Part shown: positions 22,931 through 35,917 of the stretch, piece after piece
Layout of the letters: every line of letters begins with the position of its first letter
Numbering within the stretch: the first letter of the stretch is position 1
DNA from: Lepus europaeus
Lineage: Eukaryota; Chordata; Mammalia; Lagomorpha; Leporidae
Direction of reading: 5' to 3'
Assembly: GCF_033115175.1 (NCBI RefSeq)
Contig: NC_084827.1
Span: forward strand, 57,225,201 to 57,289,200
Length of the DNA stretch: 64,000 nt
Position numbers and translations under genes: made by a program
The notes under the pieces: model-generated
Databases searched by the model: none
What the model was told of the DNA's origin: nothing
Seen by the model: the letters and a program-made list of their open reading frames with translations, nothing else

Positions 22931-23221
22931 TTTAAAAGATTTATTGTTTTTATTTGAAAGGTGGAGTGGCAGAGAAGGGAGTTGGGGAAAGAGAGAGAGA
23001 GAGATCTTCCATCTTTTGATTAACTCCACAAATGGCTGCAATGATTGCAACTGGGCCTGGACTAAACCAGAAATTCATCTAGGTCTCCCACATGAGCAGA
23101 AGGGGCCCAAGTGCCTGGGTCATTTTCTGCTCCTTCCTCAGGTACATTACCAGATAACTGGATTGGAAAGTGGAGCTAGGACTTGAATCAGCATTGCAGA
23201 ATGGCTTAACAACTCTGGTCC
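22931..23221 (-). mobile_element. Old CSINE copy
   Basis: AAAAGATTTATTGTTTTTAT tail side, GAGAGAGAGAGAGATC tract and body. The head is partly lost (ends GGCTTAACAACTCTGGTCC). Confidence 0.88.
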
Positions 23222-23472
23222 TTATACTTGGAATTTTGAATGTGGAACTTTTTCTGGGCTAGTGATAGTCACTCCAGTTCTTTCTGCTAGCACTGGGCGG
23301 TGGCAGCCAGCTTAGCGCTCATCAGTTCTGTGGTCACAAGGGGAACAACTGATTATCAACAGTGTGCTATGTTTACCTAAAATATTCAGAGATTTGATAT
23401 CATAAGCATATTTCCCAATAGGGACATAACTCCATCCTAAGTTGACAAGCTTCTCTATTTGGAAAATATCTT

Positions 23473-23788
23473 CTTTTAAGATTTACTTATTTATTTCAGA
23501 GTCAGAGTTGCAGAGAAAGAGAGAGAGAAATGTTCCATCTGCTGGTTCACTCACCAAATGGCCACAAAGGCCGGAGCTGGGCCAGGCCAAAGACAAGAGC
23601 CAGGAGCCTTTTCTGGGTCTCCCATGTAGGTTCAAGGGCCCAAGCACTTGGGCCATCTTCCACTGCTTTCCCAGGCATATTAGCAGGGAGCTGGATCTGA
23701 ACTGGAGCAGCGGGACTTGAACCTGTGCTCATTTGGGACACCAACAATTCAGACAGCCTAACATGCAACACCATGGCACTGGCCTCAT
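23473..23788 (-). mobile_element. CSINE with TSD
   Basis: AAGATTTACTTATTTATTTC tail, GAGAGAGAGA tract, CACCATGGCACTGGCCTC head. TSD AAAATATCTT at 23463-23472 and 23789-23798. Confidence 0.95.
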
Positions 23789-23899
23789 AAAATATCTTGT
23801 TGAATGCTGGTATTTAATATGCCATTTTAAATAAATATCATCATATTATCTTATATTTTTACAAATAATATTTTCCATTAATATGTGAATCTGTTGCCA

Positions 23900-24220
23900 A
23901 ATATAGTGTCCAACTCATTCTAAGTTAAATTCAAAATCTTTACTACAACATGCAAAGCTACCTATTCACTCATCTCTACATCATCATCCCTCTAATATTT
24001 TATGCTCTTTGATGTTCTAATCTTTGATGCTCTAGGGCTATTGTTTTCCCCTTAGTTCCTTTGATTTGACAAGTAATCACCCAGTAGAAGTTTTATATAC
24101 ACCTTTCATTCTGTATGGGAAATTATCCCATATATATCACCTCCCATTTGTACTATCCATCCTCTGTATTTCATATCAAACTTCACTTTCTCAGCGAAGC
24201 CTTCAATATACTTCTGCATG
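23900..24220 (+). mobile_element. L2 LINE 3' fragment
   Basis: AAATTCAAAATCTTTACTAC followed by 'ATGCAAAGCTACC', 'CATCATCATCCCTC' and 'CAGCGAAGCCTTC' follows the order of the L2 3' end. Strongly diverged, as expected for this ancient family. Confidence 0.5.
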
Positions 24221-24329
24221 GTCTGGAAAGTTTCTTGGTTAGTGAGGTTAAGAGGCTTTGTTGTTATTAGCATTCATGATTGAAATTTCAACAGATGATC
24301 CTGCAACTGATTGTCCAAGGCACATATGA

Positions 24330-24510
24330 AGTTATCTGCAGCCTACAAGTTAAGGTGAGGTACAACTGAGTTCAAATCCACAGTTTTCTATCTACTCTAA
24401 GAGTCCCATGGCAATACACAAAATCTCAGTCTATTCATCATCCTATAAATAGCTTATTAGTGGTATTACTGTATCTTAAGGATAAGGTTTAGATGAAATC
24501 TATGGGGCAG
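24330..24510 (+). mobile_element. Possible MIR fragment
   Basis: CAACTGAGTTCAAATCCACA, a later AAATCTCAGTCTATTCATCA and the 'AAATAGCTTATTAGTGGTATT' order fit MIR, with heavy divergence. Confidence 0.4.
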
Positions 24511-25678
24511 TGTTAGACTAGAGGAAGATAAATGCATTAAGATCTTTGTGATTGTTTGAAAGGAATGTGTGTATTCATTTTAGATGTAGGATACTTTTTG
24601 TGTGTTTCTGATGTTGATATTGTTACTGGGGTGAGGGGAGGGTGGCACAAATGGTTATCATTAACTTATTTTCCTTTCATTACTGTTTACTAGAGCTAAC
24701 ATGTTGAAAAGGTGAGGGATAATAACTTAGGTACTCTATTACTTGACTTGATAAACCAAAGATTTTTAAACTCAAGGAGTGTTAGAATCTCTGGAGTTTC
24801 TGCTTTGCTAAGTCTAGGGTTTTCAGTAATGCTCATGTCACAAAGCACCTCAGTTTTCATGAAGACTATGCTTTGAGAAATGGTCAGTCTTGTGCCGGAG
24901 GGAAAAAATGTTCACGAATGAGGAATAGTGGAGATCTGCTCCTCACTGCAAAACCAAAGCTACAGATGGGTCGCAAGAGACCAATACTTCATAGATCTGA
25001 AATAAAATAAGGCCAGGAATGGTTCAGGGATTCTCTTGTGATTACACACGATGTTAGCATCAGAATTAGTCCCAGTTCCCATTGTTCCTTGCCTGTCATC
25101 TGATTCTCCTTTTGTTTTACCAATTTTCCTAACTGCCTTCATCTCCCATTTGCTCAAGCATCCCATTGCTAATCCCTGAGATTCTCTGGCATATTTATAA
25201 AAGTATATAGAGACATCTTACATTAGAAATAGACATAAGAACCTATACCTTGTGAACAACAAGAACACACAACAAAAATCAAGTACTCATGCATTCCTAT
25301 CTCAAGAGGAGAAAATCCAACAACTAGTACAGACCCCACAGTTGTTTCATTTCATTAGAAGGAAAAAGACTTGCATGCCTTCCTATTGTCTAATCCTGGG
25401 CTCATAGCACTGCAAAGTCTCAGAAACTCTTCTTCAGTCCTTCAGTCACTCTATGTTTTTCCTAGTATTCTGGTGCATTTTGAATGCACCATTGAGCTAT
25501 GCAGAGACATTTGCTTTAAAAGAACCTCTCATGAAAGAGTTTGTTGAAGTATTTACAGCAGTTTGCATGATCATGCAATTGTATCCTGTAAAAAAACATC
25601 CTGTTTCCACAGCTCCCTTGTGTGCTATCAAAATATTTCTAGCTTCATACTAAGGGTTTCCAACACTCACAACTAGAT
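24511..25678. other. Unassigned unique sequence
   Basis: No gene recognised; the 66-codon frame at 25453-25653 has no domain that I recognise. Confidence 0.45.
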
Positions 25679-25770
25679 TGGTCATAAACTTGATCTTCAC
25701 TTTATTTCAATGCTGCCATTCTACTGGTCATAAACTTGATCTTCACTTTATTTCAATGCTGCCATTCTAC
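25679..25770. repeat. Perfect 46-bp tandem duplication
   Basis: The 46-bp unit starting TGGTCATAAACTTGATC and ending GCTGCCATTCTAC occurs twice head to tail (25679-25724 and 25725-25770) with no difference between copies. It lies in unique sequence. Confidence 0.97.
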
Positions 25771-25884
25771 CTTTCACAACATTCTCACATAACTACAGTA
25801 TTTTGAGCAGATGAAACCAATATCTTACCACACAATTACATAATTCAATACTTCCACTAAGAGGAGGCATCTCTGGGGGATGTG

Positions 25885-26045
25885 TTTTACATATATTATT
25901 TAATTTAATTCTCACAAACACTTCTCAAGTAGGTATCATTTCTCCCATTTTAATAAGACAACATTGAGGCATAGAGAAGCAAACAAGTTAAATAGGAATG
26001 TGAGATTCAAAACCAAGAGCTAAAGTTATTATGATTTGCCTTCCT
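25885..26045 (-). mobile_element. MIR SINE fragment
   Basis: In this orientation: CAAGTAGGTATCATTTCTCC, 'CATTTTAATAAGACAACATTGAGGC'-type core, 'AGAGAAGCAAACAAG' and 'GTGAGATTCAAAACC' near the B box. The block order is that of MIR. Confidence 0.65.
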
Positions 26046-26162
26046 TGCATAATATTATCATGGATGAAGCCATTCACAAGAAATATGTATCTTAAAGCAT
26101 GCTCTAGTTGAGGGTGGAAAGGAGGCAGAAGATCTGGAAGATGGCAATATTTATACATTAAA

Positions 26163-26464
26163 GGCTGGCACCATGGCTCAACAGGCTAATCCTCCACCTA
26201 GCGGTGCCAGCACACCGGGTTCTAGTCCCGGTCAGGGCGCTGGATTCTGTCCCGGTTGCCCCTCTTCCAGGCGAGCTCTCCCGAGCTATGGCCCGGGAAT
26301 GCAGTGGAGGATGGCCCAAGTCCTTGGGCCCTGCACCCCATGGGAGACCATGAGAAGCACCTGGCTCCCGCCTTTGGTGCGCTGGCCACGGCAGCCATTG
26401 GAGGGTGAACCAACAGCAAAGGAAGACCTTTCTCTCTGTCTCTCTCACTGTCCGCTCTGCCTGT

Positions 26465-26516
<52 letters not shown>

Positions 26517-26525
26517 TATATATAT
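26163..26525 (+). mobile_element. CSINE, young type, (TA)n tail, 16-bp TSD
   Basis: GGCTGGCACCATGGCTCAAC head, full body with a small deletion, CTGCCTGTCAAA and then a (TA)n repeat instead of an A run. Perfect 16-bp TSD ATATTTATACATTAAA at 26147-26162 and 26526-26541. Confidence 0.96.
26468..26525. repeat. (TA)n microsatellite grown from a SINE tail
   Basis: About 22 pure TA units to 26512, then GTTTA and further TA. It lies between the SINE 3' end and the right TSD, so it replaced the A tail. Confidence 0.93.
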
Positions 26526-26541
26526 ATATTTATACATTAAA

Positions 26542-29188
26542 GTGTAATATATTCCTTAGAATGATTATCTAGCCCTGGTTAGATTTATTTGGTATAAGTT
26601 GTTGGTGGAGTCATGGCTAGCCACAGGACAAAAATAAAATGGCCGGATCTGTCTGAGAGATCAGCATGAGAGAAAACAGAAAATCTAGTATATATTAACT
26701 TTGAAACAAAATATCCAGCATCAATACCTTGAGTCTTTGTTGCTCTTCTTTGTATTTTATACCTAACCAGTAAATAGAGACCTGCCTCTGACTCTGTGGA
26801 CTTCAATGCTCAGATTTCATTTCATTTTCCCTTTATCTGGACTTTTTTTCTTTTGAGATAATCGAACGCTTTCTTTCCTTTTGCACTATTTCTCCTTGAT
26901 TTTTTATACTTTCCTTTACAAACAAATTTACAGCAATATATGGACAATATTTATGGATAATTACAATTAAAGTAGTCACATACCTTACTGAGATATTAAT
27001 ATTGATAACTATCTAATGCCTGTTCAAGAAATATGATAAAATAGACAACTACTTCACAAATGGTTATCTACTGCTGTTTGAGTTTTGCACCTGTATTGGC
27101 TTTATGCAAAGAAATTACATTTGTGCTCCAGGCTAGTATTTTACCTGAATTATTTTGCAGTCACGTTGATTTAGCTATGGCATCAACAACGTGTTTCAGT
27201 TTTAATATTAAAACCTAATTATACATTCTAAAACCACTGACAATATAAAAGTTTTCTTGCTTGTCAAAGCAGCAGATATCAGTATTTTAAAAGGTTTATT
27301 TCCATTATGTATATAATCCTGTTTATATTTTGATGTTTCAAATTATAGGTGGAGTGGAAGGCATTTTTATTACTCTGTGCTTTGAGAATTCTGAATATTA
27401 TAGAGTATCCTATTAGAATCGATGTACTGTATCATTACATATTATAGATAAACTCATATCCCACTAATGTGAGAGGGGTTATAAAATTGAAATAGAATAA
27501 CAATTTTTTCAGGTTTCTCTAGTGCTTTATGCACTTCATTTACTAAAAAACATAAAATGGTCAGTAAAATATTTACTAGGACTCTGAAAGTCTCTAAAGG
27601 CATAAATTGAGTTGTGCAGTATCTCTAGTTTTCTATAAAGCACCTTGCTTCAGAATACAACTATCAGACTTTTTTTTTAAATTTGACAATGCATGATTTT
27701 TAAGCTAATCTACTTCAATCCAGCAGTACAGAACATTTTCATTTTTTCTTTGAAATTACTAGAATTTTTGTACAGTTTACAAATAAAATATTGCAAGATA
27801 TGTAGTACCTTTGCAATTATTTCAGATAACAATTTTTGCATATTTGGCTACATCGAGTAACTGAGCCTTTGTGTTTCTTAGAAAGTAAATCTATGAAATT
27901 GAAACATTGCAGTATTTTTCCATTAGAAGTTCCTCCTTTTTGCCTTTACTGTGTGTTTCTTTTTCTTATATTATTGTTGTTTGTCTCCCTAGTCACCCAG
28001 GGTCACCTGTGCTTCCCATTCCTGTGTGTCTGGTGTGAGAAGATCCACAACACAATGCTAGAGTGATGAGTTAAAGCTTAAATTATATCAGAGACCCCAG
28101 AAGACACGTCAAAAGGAGAAGCCACAGAATAGCAAAGCAATCTGATGAAAAGCAATGCATTTCAGTCGGATGCTTTTCTAGTACCATTTAGGAAAAGCTT
28201 GAGCTTACCTAAAAGAGGCTTTTTTCAGTATTTTTCCTCATCTTACAGATTTGATTGTTCATCCCACATAAAATGAAAGGTTAATCCTGGCACTTAATGT
28301 TTTTGGCATCATGTTGCTCATATTATGTCTAAGATGTATTGGTTGAATTTTGCTTGTTCAATGCAAGTATTTCAAATTCATTTAAAATTTAAATTTGTCT
28401 ACATTTTCAAGGTAAAATGGTTCTCTTTCTAATTCCATTCTCTTAAGCAACCATTGTAAACATATATTTACAGAGACATGTAAAAGATTAGGCTATAATT
28501 CTTTGCTTAAAACATAGCTATTAATTAATATTACTTAATACCATTCTTCAAAGATCAACTAGCAATACTAATTTATGTATTTATGTATTTGGCCCTTGTT
28601 TTCACTGGATTGTCTTGTAATGTGGATCATGATTTTCAGCAACAACAACTTATTTTTTTTCTAAGAAATCTGACCATATCCCCTAGCTTGATCCATTTCA
28701 CTCATTACTTTCCTCAATCTCTTCCATGAATTCCTGTGAGACAGGTTTCCATAACAATTAGTTACTAGGAAATGCACTATATGAAATCAGTTTCATAATC
28801 CGTAACTCCATGAAAATGTTTTGCCGTTATTGTTAATGGCATATTTTCACATGAACAGATAAGAGGAAACAATATGACCTCATTAAATAATGAGTATTTG
28901 TAACAGTGTTTCTCAGGAATAAGTTTATCCCAAGTGAAACTTACATGTAATTAAAACATTTCCTGGAGCTTGCCTAATTTCTTGAAAAACATGCAACGAA
29001 GAAGAAAGTTGTGGAAACCACAGCGTACTGTATCTCTGCTCACTGACCTCATTCCTCTGTAGTCTGTGAGATATTTGCATTTCAGAATAGTTTATGCCTC
29101 TCTAATCTTTCCAACTTCATTGTCCTTGTTGCCATATTTATAATTAACTTATACTCAGCCTGTTAAAAACCTCAAATTTAGGGAGATT
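26542..29188. other. Unassigned AT-rich sequence, 2.6 kb
   Basis: The longest repeat-poor stretch in the window. I see no exon-like frame, splice-bounded frame, RNA gene or recognisable element. Confidence 0.5.
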
Positions 29189-29542
29189 TTTAAAAAATTT
29201 TTAAAAGATTTTATTTATTTATTTGAGTAGAGTTACAGTGAGAGGGAGAGACAGAGAGAGAGAGAGAGGTCTTCTGTCCATTGGTTCACTCTCCAGATGG
29301 CTGCAATGGCCAGAGTTGTGCCAATCCGGAGCCAGGAGCCAGGAGCCAGGAGCCAGGAGCTTCCTCCCTGTCTCCCATGCAGGTGCAGGGGTCCAAGCAC
29401 TTGGGCCATCCTCTACTGCTTTCCTAGGCCATAGAAGAGAGCTGGGTTGGAAGAGGGCAGCCAGAACTAGAACAGGTGCCCAAATGGGATGCCAACACCG
29501 CAGGAGGAGGATTAACCTACTGTGCCAATGGCACTGACCCCA
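29189..29542 (-). mobile_element. CSINE with a 7-bp minisatellite in its body
   Basis: TTTTATTTATTTATTTGAGT tail, GAGAGAGAGAGAG tract and CCTACTGTGCCAATGGCACT head. At 29331-29362 the body unit AGCCAGG is repeated four times where other copies have one or two. Confidence 0.93.
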
Positions 29543-31559
29543 GGAAGATATCTGATTCCTACTCTGAGCTTCCAATCAGAGCCAAGTGCCTCTGTTCTTT
29601 GCCCCTGGTTTCTTGTTATTATCTTTAGAATTATATTTGAAATGTTTTAACTTCGACTTACTTTGTTTAGTTTTGTTTCCTCTGATTGACTATTCAAAGG
29701 TGGGAACATCCAGCCCATGGGATGTACAAGGTGTGTGATCTGGCCCTGCCAAAGCAACCATAGGCAGGACTTGAAGTTCGATAAATCTAAAGCAGGCTTA
29801 TTTTTAAGTTGATAATTGTGTATGGCCTGCATATGTTATAAATGTCCAAATGACCCAATGGCAGAAAAATGTTGCCCTCCTCTGATATGCTTCTTGACAA
29901 TCAACCTGTGTGACTCTGCATCTATCTCTTCCACCATTAGCATATTTCCTGAATTAAAATTATGTAAGACATATAAATTCATGATAATTGATAAGTAGTT
30001 ATAAGTGACCTATTCAGCCTAAATGACTCCTCTCAAAAATCAGAATAAATTTTGAATGAAAATGGGAGAAATTCCTCAGTATTCTGATTAACTTAAAATT
30101 TGCTAGAAATAGATTTGTAGACATATAGATAGATAATAAAAATTGTGACTCATTTTCTGCCCTTATGTACCTTCCTATATTTACTGCTAGGCAAATTAAC
30201 TAGAAATTTTAACCAGAAAACAGATTATACTTTCAAAAATGTATGATGGCAATTGCTATGGTTAAATTGTTACTAAAATAGATTTTCATTTGGAACTTTT
30301 TAAAGCTAGGATCTGTTAAAAGATTGTTATTCAAGAGTCTGAGCTGGAAAGAATGGTCAACATTCACAAAATAGAGCCAATTGAACACCGAAATTAATTC
30401 CACATAAAACCCAGTACATACTTTAACTTGGTTCTGTAAACCATTGTTTCAGATACCTACTTGCATGATAATACTGAATAACTAAACTCCTCATACACCC
30501 AATTTAAGGATGAAGTATATATTTGATTCATTCATGTTGTGTTGTCTGGGCTAGACAAGGTTCATTCATTTTTCTGAAGTTAGCTGCAGAAGTTGAGACA
30601 TCTATATCAATTTTATCTGGGCTTTTTGTATTGTCTGGGGCTAACTGGCTGTTCCATGCTCCAGGATGCTTGTATTAGGAAAGATTGTAATGCTAGAATC
30701 TGCCCAATAAGTCTCCTCCTGTAACCCATACATGTTCTCACGCTGAAGGCAGAATAACAAGAAGTAGAATCATGTCAACATTTTTGCAATTCTCATCTTG
30801 GTCACAATTGCCAGAATCTCAGTCACATGGCTAAACTCAGAAGCAAGGGAGAGTGTTGTAGACTACTTCTAAAAGGGACAACCCATCCTGCAAACACATC
30901 AATACAGGAGGGGTGAAAGTAAATGTCATTGATACTATCAGTATACTGTGGTCTGCATTCTGATCATTATTATTCACATTTTTCTCACATGCACAATGTG
31001 TTCATTTTTACCTCATAATTTTGAAAGTCTTGCCCCATCACATCACCAAACTCCAAGTTCAAGATCTGGTTCACAAAGGTTCATATGGTGGTTTTCCTGA
31101 TTGGGCGGTCTTAAACAAAATATAAAGTATTTGCCCCATGTTGCTACTCCATGTACAACACATAGTTGTACTGAAACATCCTTTTAAACAATGGTCATTG
31201 ATAAGCTAATTGATAAATATTTCCATTTCCAAACAGGGGAAGAAAGAGGTAATAAGGAAGATGCTAGTCATAATTCTGAAATCATGAGTAAACATAGCCA
31301 AGATCTCCATGCTGGATAGGGTTTTCTTGATCAGACCACCATTCTGTTTCCTGCCAGTGGCTCACAATTCAATGTCTGTCACCTCCATTGCATCTGCCTT
31401 TGGGATATCCTTCTCTCCATATTATGGACCAAATGATAGCGCCTACCCTCACATTCATATGAAGAATCCTTTAACCCATTGCTCTGCAGCACCAGCCCCT
31501 GGATGTAGAGTCTTTAAAAAAAGGTAACTCTAGAAGAGATCATGGTGGTGGTGGTGGGC
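29543..31559. other. Unassigned sequence, 2 kb
   Basis: No gene recognised. 30500-30900 has mid-range composition and could be an old LTR or DNA element, but I cannot assign it. Confidence 0.45.
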
Positions 31560-31815
31560 AGGGCTTCTCAATGTTGAGACTAAGGTCCTTCTAAGATGAG
31601 AGAGATTAGATTAAAGGAATTTTTGTAACCAAGTCACGTGAGGACACACAGAAAAGACATCTTCCTGAAAACCAAGAAAAGAGCCCTTCCAGAACTGAAT
31701 CTGCCTCCACCCTGATCTTGGACTTCCCTGCCTCCAGAACTGTGAGAGATAAATGTTCCTTCTTTCAGCCCCTCGGTCTGTGGTATTTTGTTACAGTAGC
31801 TTAAGCAGGCTAGCA
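31560..31815 (+). mobile_element. MaLR-type LTR, 3' part
   Basis: 'CACGTGAGGACACAC', CCCTGATCTTGGACTTCCC, CCTCCAGAACTGTGAGAGAT and GTGGTATTTTGTTACAGTAG follow the conserved 3' half of MLT1/MST-class LTRs, including the AATAAA-like GATAAATG region. Confidence 0.75.
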
Positions 31816-32356
31816 TCCCATTACCTTCCAGGACTACAATGGAAGAGGAAGTTGGAAAATAGGCCCTTTGAACAAGATGCAGAGCCCATTTCCTGCAAGA
31901 ATATTGTGGAAACCCTAGAGACCTTCTCACCTCTTGAATATTTTCAGTCATTGGGATGCAACTGTGGATGCAGAAACTTTGTCCACTTCTCATGACTAAG
32001 TCTATTCTGTGCCAATTCATAAGAAATTTCCATCAGCGTATCTACACTTTGTTAATTCCTCCTTGAAAATGTTAGTCATTTTCTGAGTTTATCTCTTTCT
32101 TAAACTATCTAATCTCATTCACAAAAGTACTTTCAGCTTTACTGCCTGGGAATAATATTCATCAAATCCAAACATTCTGTGATTGCGTTTTTATCTTCTG
32201 TCGTCATCAGCAACAACGCTGCCAAATGTGTCTCCACCACAGACATGGGTCACTGTATTCCCAGTCACCTAGATACATTTCCTAATCACTCATAAACCGC
32301 CACAGATGTTCCATCAGCTTTTCATGGGTGATTCAATTTAGGCTTTTTTTTTTTTT

Positions 32357-32775
32357 TTCACTTCACAGGGGTGAAAAGGAAATATTTATTCAGTAGAAAC
32401 AGACTTGAAGTTCTGGATTTTTGTCTTTTCCCAGGCTAGCAATATGGGTTATGACACTGCCATGACACTGGGCAGGGGCAGTGAGCCCAGTCTCCAGTCA
32501 ACACTATGGCCACAGGGGTTGGTCCTGTATGGTCCTGTGTTGCCAGGATCTTTTGTATACTGTGCTTTGTGTTCTTGCATCCCATCGTGTCTGCAAAATG
32601 CTGATATGTATGTGAGTATGAGACAATCAGCACTTTATTATAAAATAGGATTTGTGTAGGATGGTTTTGACAAACTATGGATTAGTGTGTTCTGAACATG
32701 TTTTAGACAAGACAGGCAAAGCTATGGTGTTCGATAGGCGCAGTGTTTGAAATGCATGATCAACTTACCAAAAGC
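32357..32775 (+). mobile_element. Tigger-type (TcMar) nonautonomous DNA transposon relic
   Basis: Blocks in order: TATTCAGTAGAAACAGACTT, TCTTTTCCCAGGCTAGCAAT, GGGCAGGGGCAGTGAGCCC, CACTTTATTATAAAATAGG, 'GTGTTCTGAACATG', GCTATGGTGTTCGATAGG and 'AAATGCATGATCAACTTA'. These follow the internal order of a known mammalian Tigger-class element. The inverted termini are lost or unrecognisable. The 84-codon frame inside it is not a gene. Confidence 0.72.
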
Positions 32776-32852
32776 ACCTGCATAAGAGTTTCCTTGTCAC
32801 CAGGTCTCAAAACTAATACCACTTATTTTAAGTTTCCATTGTGACCACAGTT

Positions 32853-33171
32853 CATTTTTTTTAAAATATTTATTTATTTATTTGAAAGTCAGAGTTACAC
32901 AGAGTAAGAGAGGTCTTGCATCTGCTGGTTCACTCCCCAGATGACAGCGATGGCTGGAGCTGCGCCAATCCAAAGCCAAAAGCCAGGAGCTTCTTCTGGG
33001 TCTCCCATGTGAGTACAGGGGCCCAAGGACTTGGGCTACCTTCTACTGCTTTCCCAGGCCATAGCAGAGAGCTGGATCGGAAGTGGAGCAGCCAGGACTC
33101 AAATTGGTGTCCATATGGGATGCCGGCACTGCAGGTGGCAGCTTTACCTGCTATGCCAAAGTGCTGGCCCC
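32853..33171 (-). mobile_element. CSINE copy
   Basis: TTTATTTATTTATTTGAAAG tail, CACAGAGTAAGAG remnant of the AG tract, well-preserved body, and TATGCCAAAGTGCTGGCCCC head. Confidence 0.95.
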
Positions 33172-33530
33172 AATCACTTTTAGTGTCTTTATATATAGTA
33201 ATAGGCTATTGTAAGAATATTGCTATATAGCCATACTCCAAAATCTCAGTGTTACAAAACATGAGTAAATTTTTAGATTTTAAGTCTACAATTTTATCTC
33301 ATCAGTCTCATGTTTTGTTTTTCCTGAGAGTTTTTAATGGTTTTCCTTGTGGATTAGGTTACTTTATGCTTCTATTCACATAAGTAACTCTTCTCCTGTT
33401 AGCCAGGATTTATCATATATTGGGAGGTCAACTGATTATCAGCTCATATAGGATGGCTTCTGCCAATATAGAGAAATGACTTGGTTCTGCTCCTTATATT
33501 CTAAGATACATACATCTTAAGATATATGGA

Positions 33531-33791
33531 GGTGGGCTGGCGCTGTGGCTCTCTTGGTTAATCCTCCGCCTGTGGCACCAACATCCCATATGGGAGCCAG
33601 GTTCTAGTCCCAGTTGCTCCTCTTCCAGTCCAGCTCTCTGCTGTGGCCTGGGAGGGCAGTGGAGGATGGCCCAAGTGCTTGGACCACTGCACCCGCATGG
33701 GAGACCAGGAAGAAGCACCTGGCTCCTGGGTTTGGATCGGCACAGCACCAGCTGTGGTGGCCATTTGGGGAGTAAACCAACGGAAGGAAGA

Positions 33792-33833
<42 letters not shown>

Positions 33834-33858
33834 ACTCTACCTATCAAATAAAAAAAGA
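33531..33858 (+). mobile_element. CSINE, intermediate type, with TSD and (CT)n
   Basis: GGTGGGCTGGCGCTGTGGCT head, 'AATCCTCCGCC', complete body, about 18 CT units at 33797-33832, short CAAATAAAAAAAG tail. TSD GATATATGGA at 33521-33530 and 33859-33868. Confidence 0.96.
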
Positions 33859-33868
33859 GATATATGGA

Positions 33869-34821
33869 TGTTAGGCATGATCCCATGGTGGAGATACAGA
33901 ATCAACAATAGAAAGAAATATGCAGCTATATTTTCCAGCCTTGACAGTATCACAGTCACCGTCGCATTGTCCAAAGAAAATAAATGACTAAATGCAGAAC
34001 CAAGTAGCAGGTGAATAGGTTCTGCCTCTTGATGGGAGGAGCTCCAAAATTATCTTGGCATAGGTAGTATATGTGTGGAGAAGTCAACATTTGAGATGTT
34101 AATATTGGATTATAACACTGCCTTAATGCTTTCTAGATGTCTGGCGTTAGCTAGGCAACCAGGCTACAAATGGAGAATTGTGACTTCTTTAAAGTAGACA
34201 CATTCACTTTATCTGTTAGGAAATTTAACTTGAAGTGGTTTGAACTGCAGTCAAGCAGATAAATGGCAGTACAGATGGAAAGTTCTAGGGTAAGATAAAC
34301 TTTAGGATTAATATTGGTGGTTCATCACTGGCCTCCAGCATGCATTTTTTGTCCTGTATATCTGTTAACTTATGCCTACACTATTTGTCATGTTGATAAT
34401 AACATCAAAACACTGACAAGGGGGATGATAGCCTCCCCCATTCACACACAGAAGAGACTGTTCTTCCAAATGGCTTTAGAAAGCAAGAGAGTGGGACTCA
34501 CTTGAGTTCTTAGATTTGAGTCCTGTGTTCACCTGCATTGTATTCAGGAACAAGTCCCAATTGTATCCTTCTTTGAGAATATGGAAATATTTCAACATTC
34601 CCCAAAGCTCCTGGGCTCTATGGAAAGAAGAATGAATAACCGAATTCTGAATTGAACTAAGAGAACAGGACATGAAACAGCAGACAGTGAGTGACCAAGT
34701 AATACATGTGCACTCAGACATCCAGTGAGTTGTCCACAACTGGTTCTCCTCGAGCTTTATAGAGAGTAAATCTTTGAGTGTATTCTCCATCTCTGTTGGG
34801 ATTTTGTTAAATATCAATTAT
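33869..34821. other. Unassigned sequence
   Basis: No gene or repeat recognised; the minus-strand 113-codon frame at 34476-34817 has no recognisable domain. Confidence 0.45.
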
Positions 34822-35172
34822 TATTTTAAAAATTTATTTCTTCATTTATTTGAAAGTCATAGTGAGAAAGAGAGAGAGGGAAAAAGGGAGAGAGAGAGAG
34901 AGAGAGAGAGACCTACCACCAGCTGACTCACTCCCCAAATTACTGCAACAGCTAGAGCTGGGCCAGGCTGAAGCCAGGAACCAGGAAATCCAACAAGGTC
35001 TCTCACATAGGTGTCAGGGGCCCAAGCACTTGGGTCATCTTCTACTGTCTTCCCATGAGGGCTAGCAAGCAGCTGGATCAGAAACAGAGCCATAAGGACT
35101 TGAGCTGGCACTTTGATACGGGATGCCTGTGTTAAGTTGCAGATTAATTTGTTGTGCCACAGCATTGGCTCC
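34822..35172 (-). mobile_element. CSINE copy with long AG tract
   Basis: TTTATTTCTTCATTTATTTG tail, GA-rich tract at 34864-34910, body and GTTGTGCCACAGCATTGGCT head. TSD only partial. Confidence 0.93.
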
Positions 35173-35173
35173 A

Positions 35174-35917
35174 GATGTCAATTCATTTGTAAAGAGCTTC
35201 ATAGTTTTTTAGTCATCGAGAAAGATAGGAACTTCAAAAGACACAGAATTTATATTTATAGAATTGCTGAAAAATTTAGCCAGTCAGCAAAAGTGAATTG
35301 TTCATTTGCTTTGTTGCATATTCTATTAGTGTGCATGTATATATACTTTTATGTCTGTATATCAGAGCAGGAGCTATTGGAATAGCTTATGGGATCTTAA
35401 TTAAAATGGGTGTTACTGGGTTCAATCAACCCCCTCAGTTAGAAACTCTGAAGACAGGAACCAAAAAATGCTTTTCATAATAAAGCCTAAGACACTTATC
35501 TTATCCAAAAGCTTTAGAACCACTGATACTGTGATTTAATTATGAGGATGCTGAACTGGTTCTTCCATGAGGTTAGAGAAATGTCTGTCTTACCTATTGA
35601 GAAGAACTCAGTCTTACTTTACATAGATACATTTATTGTTTCTTGATAAAAGTTTTTCGCTTACAAACTATTTAAAATGTTGCTAGGAGAACATTTCTCT
35701 TTAACATAAACTTGTCAATTTTTCCTGGTTTATAATGCTTTTTTTTGGCCAAGGAAAACAATTAAAGTAAAATTTCACTTCCATTGCAAATAATGTTAGA
35801 AACCTGCTTAAATACAGTCATGTATGGATTTATGGATTGCTAAGTCACTTGTGGCATTTTTTGTAAAACTCAGAATTAACATGACCATAACTGATTGTTG
35901 CAGTATTTTATTTTATA
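35174..35917. other. Unassigned AT-rich sequence
   Basis: No gene or repeat recognised. Confidence 0.45.

Noticed and set aside
32405..32659. 84-codon frame and its antisense 65-codon frame
   Set aside because: They lie entirely inside a Tigger-type DNA transposon relic.
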